This document shows, piece by piece, positions 14,839 to 24,274 of a stretch of DNA of 31,240 nt (its first letter is position 1; every line of letters starts with the position of its first letter). The position numbers and the translations under genes are program-made. Below the pieces are notes generated by a model. It made no database searches. It was not told the origin of the DNA and saw nothing but the letters and a program-made list of their open reading frames with translations. This stretch comes from JBCBSS01 sp039819065 (GTDB lineage Bacteria; Bacteroidota; Bacteroidia; Cytophagales; Cyclobacteriaceae): NCBI GenBank assembly GCA_039819065.1, contig JBCBSS010000094.1, positions 1 to 31,240 of the forward strand, given 5' to 3'.

Positions 14839-16365
14839 TTATTCTTCCAATAATTCTTCAATTAGCTTAAGGGTTCTTTCGTTACTTGGCCTTGGAGCGT
14901 TTTTATATTCCAAAACCCCCTTTTTATTAAATATTAAATATCGAGGGATTGAACTGAAGTTGAGATTATCTAAAAACTTAGAGGTCTTTTTATTTTCAAT
15001 TATAAACGAATAGCCCTTAGGCAATCCATATTTTTCACTTGAGGCAGCCCACTTGTCATTTTGACTGTCGATGGATAAATATATGAATTTGACATTCCTT
15101 TCTTTCAGTTCATCAATCAGAGGTTTTGATTGGCGGAACTCTTCTATGCACGGGACGCACCAACTAGCCCAGAAATCCACTAAGATTACATGATTAGTAT
15201 TTTCATTGATGAGTTGTGTTAGTGTTGTTCGGTTTCCATTTAATCCTAATAATTTTAGGTCATCACTTAAAGGCTTATTTAGTTGGTATTTATCAATTAG
15301 GTGTGTTACCAGTACCGTGTCTTTAATATCTCTTTTAACTTTTTCAATATGCCTTTTTATTTGGCCAGCCCCACCATGCTGAATTAACCTATCGGATGTC
15401 TCAAAGAGAAGGATCTCTTTTGCAGTAGGGCTAAAAAGGCCACTGGCAAGTATTGAATCATAAACCACCTTATAATCAGGTAAATTAGAATTGACAGACA
15501 CCACTCTAGCAACTTTTCGATCATAAAAGCTGGAACTAATGGTGGTAATCAAATTTCTATATACATGATATGCTAAAAGTGAATCTGACTGACCAGAGAA
15601 ATTGGTCTTTATATCACCACGATCCAAAACATCGTCGTAGGCTCTTTGGGTAAGCCTCTTAATTTTTAATTTTTGTTTATGCCATCGGTGACGGTCAGTG
15701 GAAATAAGCCCTTCGTTTAATAAAGAATCGAGGAAATCTTCCTCAAGCTCTAACTCCTCATCAAACCTAACTTTTGCATCGGATTTAATCCTATCAATTT
15801 GGCCGAGTATTCCTTGGCGCTCCCCTTCCTTTGTTATGTAATTGGCATTATAGGTAACGAATAAGAATGGCATAGTTATCTTGGTCAAAGCCGGATAATC
15901 ATCGTTGCACACTATTTCCCGGTGTTTTGAATCATAGTTCGTTTCGAAATCAGATGAAAACCTATTAGAGATACTTGCCTTCGGAATATTATTCTCATAA
16001 GTGAATAATACTGTATCCCCCCTTTGAAAGATATAATCAAAGATATCAAACCCTTTCACCGTGTGCCGCAACTCAATCGACTCAGCATTACAGGTAATTT
16101 TTATTGTGTCTATCACCCCGGTATTAGGTTTTAATATCCTTTGTATGAAATGTTCGTCGTAATACCTTAACTCAGGCTTAGCCGGTGTGTAGGCTTTCCC
16201 TTTCGTATCATTCAGGTTGATCGAATAATCAGCAGGGAAATTTTCAAAAATTAGAACTACCTGTTTCTGTACTGTAGGTTCGCTAATAGAATGATCATTT
16301 GTTCTTTCAGCCCAACACGACGCTAGTAAAATAATAATCATTATATAGTATTTAATGCTATTCAT
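14839..16365 (-). CDS. TlpA-like thioredoxin-fold lipoprotein
   Basis: The start at 16365 gives a lipoprotein signal peptide (MNSIKYYIMIIILLASC); the frame is open further up, but the extra residues have no signal character. The 508-residue product has a long N-terminal region of mixed strands and helices rich in Asp/Lys (about residues 20-360). A C-terminal thioredoxin/TlpA domain follows (about 370-508): VDFWASWCVPCIEEFRQSKP with the redox WCxxC, then KFIYLSIDSQNDKW and the cis-proline SSIPRYLIF. It should act as a membrane-anchored periplasmic thiol-disulfide oxidoreductase, as in the many two-part TlpA proteins of Bacteroidota. The large N-terminal part is unrecognised. The gene is monocistronic. 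Confidence 0.88.
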   Translation of the reverse strand: MNSIKYYIMIIILLASCWAERTNDHSISEPTVQKQVVLIFENFPADYSINLNDTKGKAYTPAKPELRYYDEHFIQRILKPNTGVIDTIKITCNAESIELRHTVKGFDIFDYIFQRGDTVLFTYENNIPKASISNRFSSDFETNYDSKHREIVCNDDYPALTKITMPFLFVTYNANYITKEGERQGILGQIDRIKSDAKVRFDEELELEEDFLDSLLNEGLISTDRHRWHKQKLKIKRLTQRAYDDVLDRGDIKTNFSGQSDSLLAYHVYRNLITTISSSFYDRKVARVVSVNSNLPDYKVVYDSILASGLFSPTAKEILLFETSDRLIQHGGAGQIKRHIEKVKRDIKDTVLVTHLIDKYQLNKPLSDDLKLLGLNGNRTTLTQLINENTNHVILVDFWASWCVPCIEEFRQSKPLIDELKERNVKFIYLSIDSQNDKWAASSEKYGLPKGYSFIIENKKTSKFLDNLNFSSIPRYLIFNKKGVLEYKNAPRPSNERTLKLIEELLEE

Positions 16366-16739
16366 TTTATGATGGCACCCCAAACCATATGTACTTAATA
16401 TGAAATAAAAAGCAAAAGTCAATTTAATAAAAACTCATACTTTAGGCTACTAAATATGAATTAATTGGGAGGCTTTCACAGCTTATTATTTTATAAGCTC
16501 AAACAATCACCCTTGTTTAACTTTTCACGAATAATTTAGGTAATTCTTTAAACAAGAATTAAACACCTTTCCAATCATTAAATCACATATTCTCTCATAA
16601 CATGTTGAATATCAGCAAAAATGATTAATGTAGGCTAGATGACAAACCCCATAGTTAGCACACCCGTTAGTCTAACAATTGAACAAACTAGCTGTTCGTC
16701 AGAATAACTACCCATAACACTTTTTTAAACCTTAAGCTT
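16366..16739. other. Divergent intergenic region with a small palindrome
   Basis: This AT-rich region must carry promoters for both flanking genes. AATTCTT-TAAAC-AAGAATT (16542-16560) is a perfect 7-bp inverted repeat that could be an operator or part of a leader. I see no open frame of coding character and no convincing promoter boxes. Confidence 0.3.
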
Positions 16740-17771
16740 ATGTTAAGCACCAGTTCTTCTTCCCAGATAGGTAATAAAAGGTCAGCCAATTTGTTAGTGC
16801 CAGCAATGGTATTTGTACTCACAATCGCTTGTATGTTTCTAGGCGGAATGGTCAATTCTGCTCAGGCAAACACTTTGTCAACAACGATTGCACTGGTTTC
16901 TGGCAGTACCGTTCACTCACAAAGTGCTCACATTAATGTTAATGGCATTGCGGCCTTTGATCTAGGCCATGTTCTGTTACTGGTCTTACTATCAGCCTGT
17001 GTTGCCTACGTTCTATATTTCAAAAGGAGAATACAGTCACGGCATGACTTAGCGTTGAAAGGCAAAGAAGAGCAAATCGACAAATTGAATGCTGATATAG
17101 ACAGACTTAAGTGGCAAGCAAATAGGGAAAGTGATTCAAACAAAGCGTTAAGAACAGAGCTCAGCCATAGAACGAACAGGAACCTCTTGCTTGTTCAAAG
17201 CCTGATCAAACAACCTTATGATGATATTCTGGCTAATCAGCAACTGTATGACGGGCAAAGGCAAAACAGGGAATTGCAAGCTATCGGTTTGTTACACAAT
17301 AAACTTTGCGAAGACCAGGTACACAATATCGATATTAATCTAAAATCATATATAAAGGCCGTAGTAGAAGACGGCTGCGAATTGCTTTCCGATCAAATCA
17401 AGGTACATGCTGAAATTGCAGATATGCAGGCCCCACTCAACGTGGCTTTACCATTGGGATTGATTATCAATGAATTGATCACCAACAGGGCGCTACATGC
17501 TTTTCCAGTCAATTATCACGGCAAGATGGAGATTTGGACTAGAAAGGATGACCAGGATGACATCATGGTAACGGTTAAAGACAATGGCCTTCACATTTCC
17601 GAAAAGACGCTTGAGGAATCTGAGCAAAGCTTCAACCTCATCAACGGCTTAGTAGAAAAGCTAGGCGGGCGCATGAAATGGTTTAAGCAACGCCACGGCA
17701 TGCATGTCATGGTACTCATGCCAGCCCAAATAGGCTGTGAGAATGAATTACTAAGAAAGAATCAGGCTTAG
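16740..17771 (+). CDS. HisKA_2-type histidine kinase with degenerate ATPase domain
   Basis: The 343-residue product has two hydrophobic segments (about residues 18-42 and 76-95) flanking a short extracytoplasmic loop. A coiled coil follows (about 105-138), then a HisKA_2/HWE-like dimerisation domain ELSHRTNRNLLLVQSLI (His143 in the phosphoacceptor position) and a HATPase-like domain. In the latter the N-box reads NELITNRALHAFP instead of the usual NELxxNAxKHAF. The G1 box is DNGLH in place of DxGxG, and the second glycine motif is SFNLINGLV rather than GLGLxLV. These losses suggest weak or absent ATP turnover, so it may be a pseudokinase or phosphotransfer partner. No response regulator gene is adjacent. 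It overlaps the convergent next gene by 21 bases. Confidence 0.8.
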   Translation: MLSTSSSSQIGNKRSANLLVPAMVFVLTIACMFLGGMVNSAQANTLSTTIALVSGSTVHSQSAHINVNGIAAFDLGHVLLLVLLSACVAYVLYFKRRIQSRHDLALKGKEEQIDKLNADIDRLKWQANRESDSNKALRTELSHRTNRNLLLVQSLIKQPYDDILANQQLYDGQRQNRELQAIGLLHNKLCEDQVHNIDINLKSYIKAVVEDGCELLSDQIKVHAEIADMQAPLNVALPLGLIINELITNRALHAFPVNYHGKMEIWTRKDDQDDIMVTVKDNGLHISEKTLEESEQSFNLINGLVEKLGGRMKWFKQRHGMHVMVLMPAQIGCENELLRKNQA

Positions 17772-19442
17772 CATTTTTGTGGTGATCAGGTAAGTCGGTT
17801 TTACACCATCCATGCCCAAGCTACCTGAGGCTAGCGTTTTTCCTGTCAAAAGCGGATTATCCGACGCATAATACGCATATCTCAAAGCCACATCATGGCT
17901 TATGCTCTTACGAATCATAGAAGCCGATTGGATGGCTTTCTGATAATGCGCTCCTTCCATTTCCAGGCCTATCGCTCCCCATGAGGATTTAAGGAAATAT
18001 CGCAATACATCCTTGTTTTGTAGCGAAGTACCCAACACCGTGACCATCGGCCCTTCGAATACTTTCAATCCATGTCCTTCAAAATCTGACTTGGCCAAAT
18101 CATTGATTAAGGGGTAATTATCCGCCGTACCCTCGAACACGTGAGCGGTGGGTATCATGAGATCGCCCTTCTCCCCTTCTAGAATACCAGCCTTACCCAT
18201 TATCGAAACAGACTTGATATTTAGCGGATATTCCTTACCATCGAGTTCATAGGGTTTCAATAACTCGTCCATGGTCTCATAGGCTTGCTCACCGAAGGCG
18301 TAATCCATCACGAAAATGATAGGTTTCTCGTCCTTCACCATTTTCTGATCCACTTTGATTTCGGAGGGAATCCCCTTCAAATCGATCATGGCCGTGTCAA
18401 TCACCTGGATGCCCAGATTGGTACCAGAAGTATCTGGTATATAGCTTAACCCATTCTTGTGGGCGTATTTTTCTACCTTATCCCTTAAGCTTCCATTCTC
18501 AGGCAAGCTCAATTCACGGGCAATCGATTCAAGATCAGTTTTCTTCAAGCTTGATCCCAAGGCTTTTTTGGCATATAGTGAGTTGAGAACACTATGCAGG
18601 TTAGCACTGATGATATGAATAGGGCGTTGAATGAGGTCATTTTCCAACAAGTGGTTTTTGATGGTATTGGCCCATTGCTCACCATATACGTGATGGCCAA
18701 TTCTCTCTCTCAGCGTAGATGAAAAGCTAATCTCTCGATCCTTTTCGCTCACTGATTCTTCAATGGCCAGCTTTCCTAACCAATAAATGATATGAAACAA
18801 ACTATTGAGGTTAGAAGCGGCTTCGAACTTCTCATAAGCTTCTTTGGTCTCATCATACGTTCTACCTAATACCGTGCTCAGATAAGTAAAAGCTATCTCA
18901 CAGTTGAAATCTTCACCCCGTTCTTCCAACTGCACTACTTTCTCTAGTTTCTCCCAATTGCGTGTCACTCGACCTTTGTGGTCAATACTGTTATTCTTGA
19001 TTTTTTCAGCTTCTATGTATAAGAACGTCAGGTGGGTTAGAATGTCATAGATATCACTACGCCCACGAGTCATTTCGATTTGCATCAACTCCTCATCAAT
19101 CCTGTAGCAGTTACGCCTTCTCTTGGTGGGTATGATCACTTCGAAATGAGAATCTTCCAGCCCTTCTTTAGATACCAGTTTGATAAAACGGCATTCTTCG
19201 ATACCCGTAGGTAGCCGCTCCATCACATAGACTAGCCCCTCCAATTCTACCTTAACAGGATCAGTGATGGAGCCATATATCTCTGGTCTCAGCGTCAAAA
19301 GGGAACTGATCAATGACTCACCAGATACACCAAGTGGCTTGTAACTGCCCCGGTTGAAAAGATGCCTCATGACGATATACATCTTTTCGATGGCCGCTCT
19401 TGATTCTTGTGCTCTGGTTCGTTGAATGGGAGGGTTTATCAT
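17751..19442 (-). CDS. DUF6909 family protein
   Basis: The start is taken at 19442 (MINPPIQRTRAQESRAAIEKMYIVMRHLF), where homologs of this Bacteroidota family begin as I recall; the frame extends 12 codons further up without character. The N-terminal half is mainly helical. The C-terminal half (about residues 370-560) looks like a nucleoside-phosphorylase fold: IKSVSIMGKAGILEGEKGDLMIPTAHVFEGT, then GPMVTVLGTSLQNKDVLRYF and AIGLEMEGAHYQKAI, where the EMEG motif is that of PNP/UDP phosphorylases. Catalytic activity is unproven. It is a long soluble protein, transcribed alone and convergent with the kinase gene. Confidence 0.82.
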   Translation of the reverse strand: MINPPIQRTRAQESRAAIEKMYIVMRHLFNRGSYKPLGVSGESLISSLLTLRPEIYGSITDPVKVELEGLVYVMERLPTGIEECRFIKLVSKEGLEDSHFEVIIPTKRRRNCYRIDEELMQIEMTRGRSDIYDILTHLTFLYIEAEKIKNNSIDHKGRVTRNWEKLEKVVQLEERGEDFNCEIAFTYLSTVLGRTYDETKEAYEKFEAASNLNSLFHIIYWLGKLAIEESVSEKDREISFSSTLRERIGHHVYGEQWANTIKNHLLENDLIQRPIHIISANLHSVLNSLYAKKALGSSLKKTDLESIARELSLPENGSLRDKVEKYAHKNGLSYIPDTSGTNLGIQVIDTAMIDLKGIPSEIKVDQKMVKDEKPIIFVMDYAFGEQAYETMDELLKPYELDGKEYPLNIKSVSIMGKAGILEGEKGDLMIPTAHVFEGTADNYPLINDLAKSDFEGHGLKVFEGPMVTVLGTSLQNKDVLRYFLKSSWGAIGLEMEGAHYQKAIQSASMIRKSISHDVALRYAYYASDNPLLTGKTLASGSLGMDGVKPTYLITTKMLSLILS

Positions 19443-19720
19443 AGCTAAAAAATTATATGCGCTTAAAAAATCTAACACAAAAATGCTTCTATATCAGCTG
19501 AAATACCTGATACTAAGACAATTATTTTTGAATTATTCTAAAATTGGACTGATGAGAGCACAAAGTATAATACCGTAGAATGTACGCGTATCGAACTTCT
19601 CAGTCATGTTATAACTGACCAGATACAGGTCATCCGCAATTACGGCAGGTTATAGAATCCTATTTGCTCCTACACCGCTATATAGTCATTTTAACGGCTA
19701 GTTAATGTTGCAACATATAT
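19443..19720. other. Divergent intergenic region
   Basis: This stretch lies between divergently transcribed genes. ATGTTGCAACAT (19705-19716) is a perfect 12-bp palindrome about 90 bases before the next start and could be an operator. No coding frame and no clear promoter boxes are visible. Confidence 0.3.
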
Positions 19721-19790
19721 AGGCTGTCTCACAGGTCAGTCATCCCGACAAGTCCGGATGATCGTTCAAAACGGACTTTTGAGGCAGCCT
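19721..19790. repeat. Palindromic MITE-like element, copy 2 (short)
   Basis: Ends AGGCTGTCTCACAGG (19721-19735) and ACTTTTGAGGCAGCCT (19775-19790) are inverted copies of the family termini. The middle holds TCATCC-N10-GGATGA, matching the GTCATCCCGA segment of copy 3. The element ends 16 bases before the next gene's likely start, so it lies in that gene's 5' region. Confidence 0.65.
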
Positions 19791-19806
19791 TATGAATCAA
19801 CTTTTT

Positions 19807-21159
19807 ATGAAAGTTATTTTGCTTTTAGGCGCAGGTAGGTCTTCTTCAGCTTTAGTCGGGTACTTAAAAGAAGCATGCAAAACTTTCGATTGGAAGTTAA
19901 AAATAGCTGATATCTCCAACGACAAGCTGATTGAAACAGTCAAAACCTGCTCGTTTGTCGAGACCGTCCAGCTAGACATATTAGATTTCCGAAAGCGCTC
20001 GAAATTGTTCAAAAAGTGCGATATCGTAATCAACCACCTACCAGAGAATTGTTTACCAGCCGTACTTGAGTCATGTATTCAATTGGGAAAGCCAATGGTT
20101 TCACCTCACCAATTGACACGTAAGCTGGCCAAGTTCAAAGAGAGCGCTATCGATAACCAAGTATTGGCGCTTTTTGAATGTGGCGCCTTTCCAGGGCTAG
20201 ATCACATCACGGCCAAGCAGGCTATAGACCGGATACAAAAACTAGGCGGAGATATTAACTCCTTCGAGTCCTTTGCTGGCAATTTAGTCAATACAAGAAC
20301 CAAAGTGTCGCACTGGAACCCAAGACCAGCCAAAGAGGCCAAGTACGTTGTTCATGCAGGCAAAGGCACAACCAGGTATTTAGAAAACGGACAAATCAGA
20401 CATATCCCCTACCACAGGGTTTTTGAGCATGCCAGACCAGTTAATATTGATCAGTTAGGTCAACTCGAAGCTTATCCACAAAGTGATGCATTGTACTATC
20501 AGAAAATATACAACCTGGACAAGCCGCAAACTTTATTTAAAGGCACACTGCGCACAGAAGGGTTTTCCAAGGCATGGCAGGAAATAGTAAGATTGGGGCT
20601 GACTGAAAATACCTATCCGGTTTCCAATTCCGAAAGCCTGACTTACAGAGATTTCACCCGATCGTTTTTACATCCTAGGGAAAATGAAGATGAGGTAGAA
20701 AGGTTTACTGAAAAGCTCGATGATGACGTCAAGGCTAAACTGATAGACCTTGGTTTATTTAAAGAACAGCCCATAGGCTTAAAAAAAGCCTCTCCCGCCC
20801 ATATTCTAACCAGAACGCTTCAAAAACAATGGTCTCCTGACTTTCCTGATCGTGACGTGCTTATCATTCATCACGAATTCAAATACGCCATGCGGGGCCA
20901 GCAAAGAAAACTTAAAGCTACTTTTATTGAAGAAGGGAATAATGCCACAGATAGTGCACTGCACCGGGTTGGTGGGCTTACCATAGGCGTAATAGCCAAA
21001 CAAATTCTTTTAGGCAAGGTCAACAAAACTGGTATTCACATTCCGGTCGATCAGCAGATATACGACCCGGTCATCAACGAGTTGTCACAGCTCGGCATTG
21101 CCTTCCAGGTCAATGATGAAGTGATCATAGAAGAAGACCCCTCCATGGTAGCCGAATAA
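19807..21159 (+). CDS. Saccharopine dehydrogenase family protein
   Basis: The start at 19807 (MKVILLLGAGRSSSALVGYLK) puts the Rossmann nucleotide-binding motif GAGRSSSALVGYL at the N-terminus as in the family; the ATG at 19792 touches the repeat and adds only five residues. The 450-residue protein continues with CDIVINHLPENCLPAVLESCIQLGKPMV, FECGAFPGLDHITAKQAID, FESFAGNL and a C-terminal catalytic domain with GLTIGVIAKQILLGKV. It resembles saccharopine reductase (glutamate-forming, LYS9-like) enzymes of lysine metabolism, acting on a carboxyalkyl-amino acid with NAD(P). The exact substrate is uncertain. Its stop is two bases from that of the convergent oxygenase. Confidence 0.9.
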   Translation: MKVILLLGAGRSSSALVGYLKEACKTFDWKLKIADISNDKLIETVKTCSFVETVQLDILDFRKRSKLFKKCDIVINHLPENCLPAVLESCIQLGKPMVSPHQLTRKLAKFKESAIDNQVLALFECGAFPGLDHITAKQAIDRIQKLGGDINSFESFAGNLVNTRTKVSHWNPRPAKEAKYVVHAGKGTTRYLENGQIRHIPYHRVFEHARPVNIDQLGQLEAYPQSDALYYQKIYNLDKPQTLFKGTLRTEGFSKAWQEIVRLGLTENTYPVSNSESLTYRDFTRSFLHPRENEDEVERFTEKLDDDVKAKLIDLGLFKEQPIGLKKASPAHILTRTLQKQWSPDFPDRDVLIIHHEFKYAMRGQQRKLKATFIEEGNNATDSALHRVGGLTIGVIAKQILLGKVNKTGIHIPVDQQIYDPVINELSQLGIAFQVNDEVIIEEDPSMVAE

Positions 21160-21161
21160 AA

Positions 21162-22244
21162 CTATGAAGCCGAGGAATCAGCGTAGTCATCACCATAGTA
21201 TTTGCTGGTGATTCTGGTATGAAAAGTTTCCGCCCGAATCGGTTCGTACTTGGGTTCGCCCAAACCCGGTAATACTTCAAGTAACTCATCTTCCCATACG
21301 TATACGGCCATAGGAATACTCACCCTGGGTTTGCCAAACATGGCTTTGCTTTCCGGTTTGCTTACCCGATGCGTAGTAGAAGGAAGCCTGTCGTTGGTGA
21401 TGCGTTGCATGTAATCACCCGTATTGATAATGATACTTCCTTTGGGCGCATTGAGCTTTATCCATTTCATATTCCCCCTGTTCAGCACCTGAAGCCCCTC
21501 GACTTCTTGAGCCGGTAGAATGGTAAAAAGATCGACATCCTCATGTCCCAGCATTCTTCCCGCACCAGAAGCGTCATCTTCAGCAGAAATGGCTGGGTAG
21601 TAGTTGAGCCTAAACCCAAAATTCGTATCGGTTAGCTTTTGATCATAAAGATGGGGATCGCAACCCAAATAAGTCAGAATGCTTTGCATGATGGGAAGGA
21701 TCAATTGCTCATGAGACTTGCATATCTCCCTGAAAAAGGGTTCATAGCCTCGCTGCGGCCAGAATGTCTTTTCATCGAATTGTTCCTGGGCATTCATATT
21801 GAATGCCCTGCGACAGAAAACCCAACCTTCTACCAAGTCAGGATGAATTCGTGTTGTCTCTTTCACTGGAAAGTAGCCTTGATTAACCGACCCAAAGCGC
21901 TCCGCCTCGTAAGCCATACGTTCTTCAAGTGAGGTATGCTCAAAGAAAGAGATTACTTTTTGCTCTGCCTCCTCATAGTTTTTCGGATCAATTCCGTGCC
22001 CTGTTATGATGGCAAAACCAATGCCTTCAAGCGCTTCCCCCAGTTCCATGGCAAAGCGTTTTCTGCCCTCTTCTCCACCGTTTAGAAATTGGCTGATATC
22101 ACAAACTTTGATCTCGTAATCTTCATCGAAGTTTTCTGAATCACCCTGCTCAGCCAAATGATAAGCCTGTTGTTTATTCACCTGCTCATATTTATCATAT
22201 GCTTTGTTCAGCGCATTGATACCCTTCTTCTTTAAAGAATCCAT
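21162..22244 (-). CDS. 2-oxoglutarate/Fe(II)-dependent oxygenase (IPNS family)
   Basis: The 360-residue protein has an N-terminal DIOX_N domain (about residues 45-165; GFAIITGHGIDPKNYEEAEQKVISFF) and a C-terminal 2OG-Fe(II) oxygenase domain. The iron ligands are visible as His234 and Asp236 in GHEDVDLFTIL and His292 in STTHRVSKP; Arg307 and Ser309 in RVSIPM would bind 2-oxoglutarate. It should hydroxylate or otherwise oxidise a small molecule, with CO2 and succinate as by-products. It follows the NSS transporter gene by 12 bases in the same direction, which suggests that the transporter imports its substrate or that both serve one amino-acid-related pathway. Confidence 0.93.
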   Translation of the reverse strand: MDSLKKKGINALNKAYDKYEQVNKQQAYHLAEQGDSENFDEDYEIKVCDISQFLNGGEEGRKRFAMELGEALEGIGFAIITGHGIDPKNYEEAEQKVISFFEHTSLEERMAYEAERFGSVNQGYFPVKETTRIHPDLVEGWVFCRRAFNMNAQEQFDEKTFWPQRGYEPFFREICKSHEQLILPIMQSILTYLGCDPHLYDQKLTDTNFGFRLNYYPAISAEDDASGAGRMLGHEDVDLFTILPAQEVEGLQVLNRGNMKWIKLNAPKGSIIINTGDYMQRITNDRLPSTTHRVSKPESKAMFGKPRVSIPMAVYVWEDELLEVLPGLGEPKYEPIRAETFHTRITSKYYGDDYADSSAS

Positions 22245-22256
22245 CGATAACCAAGT

Positions 22257-23555
22257 TTAGATTGAATTATAAATATAGGTGATTAGCACCACTAACAGCA
22301 CCGCCGGTATCACCCATTTCATCCAACGATAATACACTGTCGATAGCGTTCCTTTACCATGACCGAATACCTGCTGCAATACAGTACTTCTGCTCATTCC
22401 CCAGAACAAAGCCAGTATAACCAATGCACTGCCCAAAGTTTGCATGCCCGACCCAAAAATGAGATCAAGGTGCCCTATCAAAGGAGGATAAAGTGCACTG
22501 GGTAGAATCAATGCAGCTTCTATTATACCTACCATCAATATGGCCTTGTTTCGACTGAGTTTCAGTCCTGGCCAGTCAGCAATTCCACCTACAAAGACTT
22601 CCAACGCTGCTATATTGGACAGAAAAGCCATCATGGTCAGTGATATGAGAAATAAGCTACCTAGCCACCGACCGGCTGGCATAGTAGCAAAGAGCTGTGG
22701 TAGCGTAGAAAAGATCAGACTGGGGCCAGAAGTCATATCGAGGTTAAAAACCAAAATACTGGGTACTATGAATAGTCCAGCTAGCAGTGCAGCGCTCACA
22801 TCTCCGAACCCAGCCAGTAAAGCTGACTTGGGTATGTTTTGGTCGTTGCGCATGTAACTGCCATAAAGCAGCAGAAAAGTCCCTCCCAAGCCCAATGAAA
22901 AAAATGCCTGTCCAAGGGCAGCAAACACAACCTCGGCCGAGATCAGCGAAAAGTCCGGCTTTAGAAACGCAAGCGCCTTTTCTACCGCCCCATCCATTGT
23001 TAGTGCTGCATAAATGAGGTAGATAATAGTAACCAGAAAGAAAGGAACAAAGATCTTACTGACTAATTCTATACCCTTATTGAGTCCTCTGTAGATCACC
23101 CACAGGCTCAACAGTAGAATGGCAATAGCAATGCTGTATTGGAGCAAGCCATTATTCAACGATTTATTAAAGGCCGCTATTGAGCTGCTATCAAAGCCAT
23201 GATAAAAAGAGAAGAAAGTGGTATCCGCTACGTTGGCAATGACCACCAAGTAGTAAGAGTCGGCAATCAGTGCTGTTGTCAGTAGCAGCCCACCGATCAG
23301 GCGCCCTGTTGTTTTACCCCATACCTGGGAAAAGGCACCTACGGGTCCTTGCCTGGTTTCGCGTCCGAAAGCCCATTCTGCCGTCAACGCCGGGATAGCG
23401 AATAACAATGCAAAAAGTAGATAGATGAACAGGAAGGCACTACCTCCGTATTTCCCCATCATGTAAGGGAAGCGCCAAACATTACCCAAACCGACGGAAA
23501 CACCAATCATGGTGAGTACGGTGGTGATACGTGAAGAGAAAAGAAAACGGCCCAT
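22257..23555 (-). CDS. Sodium-dependent transporter (NSS/SNF family)
   Basis: The 432-residue protein has about 11 transmembrane helices. It opens with FSSRITTVLTMIGVSVGLGNVWRFPYMMGKYGGSAFLFIYLLF, the signature of helix 1, whose GLGNVWRFPY residues form the sodium and substrate sites. The bacterial 11-helix length and the SLGLGGTFLLLYGSYM segment of helix 6-7 fit the LeuT/MhsT/TnaT group, which import amino acids or related compounds with sodium. The gene is upstream of and coupled to the 2OG-oxygenase. The start ATG 23555 gives the usual short cytoplasmic N-terminus. Confidence 0.95.
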   Translation of the reverse strand: MGRFLFSSRITTVLTMIGVSVGLGNVWRFPYMMGKYGGSAFLFIYLLFALLFAIPALTAEWAFGRETRQGPVGAFSQVWGKTTGRLIGGLLLTTALIADSYYLVVIANVADTTFFSFYHGFDSSSIAAFNKSLNNGLLQYSIAIAILLLSLWVIYRGLNKGIELVSKIFVPFFLVTIIYLIYAALTMDGAVEKALAFLKPDFSLISAEVVFAALGQAFFSLGLGGTFLLLYGSYMRNDQNIPKSALLAGFGDVSAALLAGLFIVPSILVFNLDMTSGPSLIFSTLPQLFATMPAGRWLGSLFLISLTMMAFLSNIAALEVFVGGIADWPGLKLSRNKAILMVGIIEAALILPSALYPPLIGHLDLIFGSGMQTLGSALVILALFWGMSRSTVLQQVFGHGKGTLSTVYYRWMKWVIPAVLLVVLITYIYNSI

Positions 23556-23637
23556 CTGTTTTTAGATGGGCGCAAATTTAGAAGAGATTATGATATCTGC
23601 TATTCGGGGAGATTATTTCTCCCCTTTTGGCATATTG

Positions 23638-24180
23638 CTAATGGGCTGTTTTATCAGCCATTTTATGACCAAATACTTTTTTGAACTTCTCAACCTTTGG
23701 CTTGATCACAAAGGCACAGTAAGGTTGACCTTCGTTCAGGTTATAGTAATTCTGGTGATAATCCTCTGCCACATAGAAAGTAGAAACCGGGCTTATCTCG
23801 GTCACAATGGGATCCGGCCATGCACCTGAAGCATCAAGCTCTTTTTTATAATGATCTGCCGCCGCTTTCTGAGCATCATCATGATAGAACACTACTGAGC
23901 GGTATTGCGTACCAATATCATTCCCTTGCCTGTTTAGGGTGGTAGGATCATGCGTTTCCCAGAAAACCTCCAGCAGTTCTTCAAAACTAATTTCCTCCGG
24001 ATTGAATGTAATCTGAGCCACTTCCGCATGTCCAGTAAGACCTCCACATACTTCTTTGTAAGTAGGATTTTCTACACGGCCGCCCATATATCCTGACACC
24101 ACTTTATCTACTCCTTTAAGATTTTGAAAGACTGCCTCTATGCACCAAAAGCAGCCTGCTCCGAATGTTGCTATTTGCAT
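23638..24180 (-). CDS. msrA: Peptide methionine-(S)-S-oxide reductase MsrA
   Basis: The 180-residue protein has the MsrA signature GAGCFWCIEAVFQNLKGV at its N-terminus (catalytic Cys10), followed by VVSGYMGGRVENPTYKEVCGGLTGHAEVAQITFNPE and FWETHDPTTLNRQGNDIGTQYRSVVFYHD. All are hallmark segments of the family, which reduces methionine sulfoxide in proteins and free methionine sulfoxide using thioredoxin. There is no signal peptide, so it is cytoplasmic. The usual resolving cysteine region near the C-terminus is less typical: the last cysteine is in GQPYCAFVIKPK. The gene stands alone, 82 bases from the transporter start. Confidence 0.96.
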   Translation of the reverse strand: MQIATFGAGCFWCIEAVFQNLKGVDKVVSGYMGGRVENPTYKEVCGGLTGHAEVAQITFNPEEISFEELLEVFWETHDPTTLNRQGNDIGTQYRSVVFYHDDAQKAAADHYKKELDASGAWPDPIVTEISPVSTFYVAEDYHQNYYNLNEGQPYCAFVIKPKVEKFKKVFGHKMADKTAH

Positions 24181-24274
24181 AATGTTATGATTAAAAATGT
24201 ATCAATTTCGATTTAAACGCCCTCTTTGGCAGCGCCTATTAAGCGAACAAAGCTCGCTTGCTGGTAGTTTTCAC

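Noticed and set aside
23566..23829. 87-codon plus-strand frame opposite msrA
   Set aside because: It mostly overlaps the highly conserved MsrA C-terminal region on the other strand.
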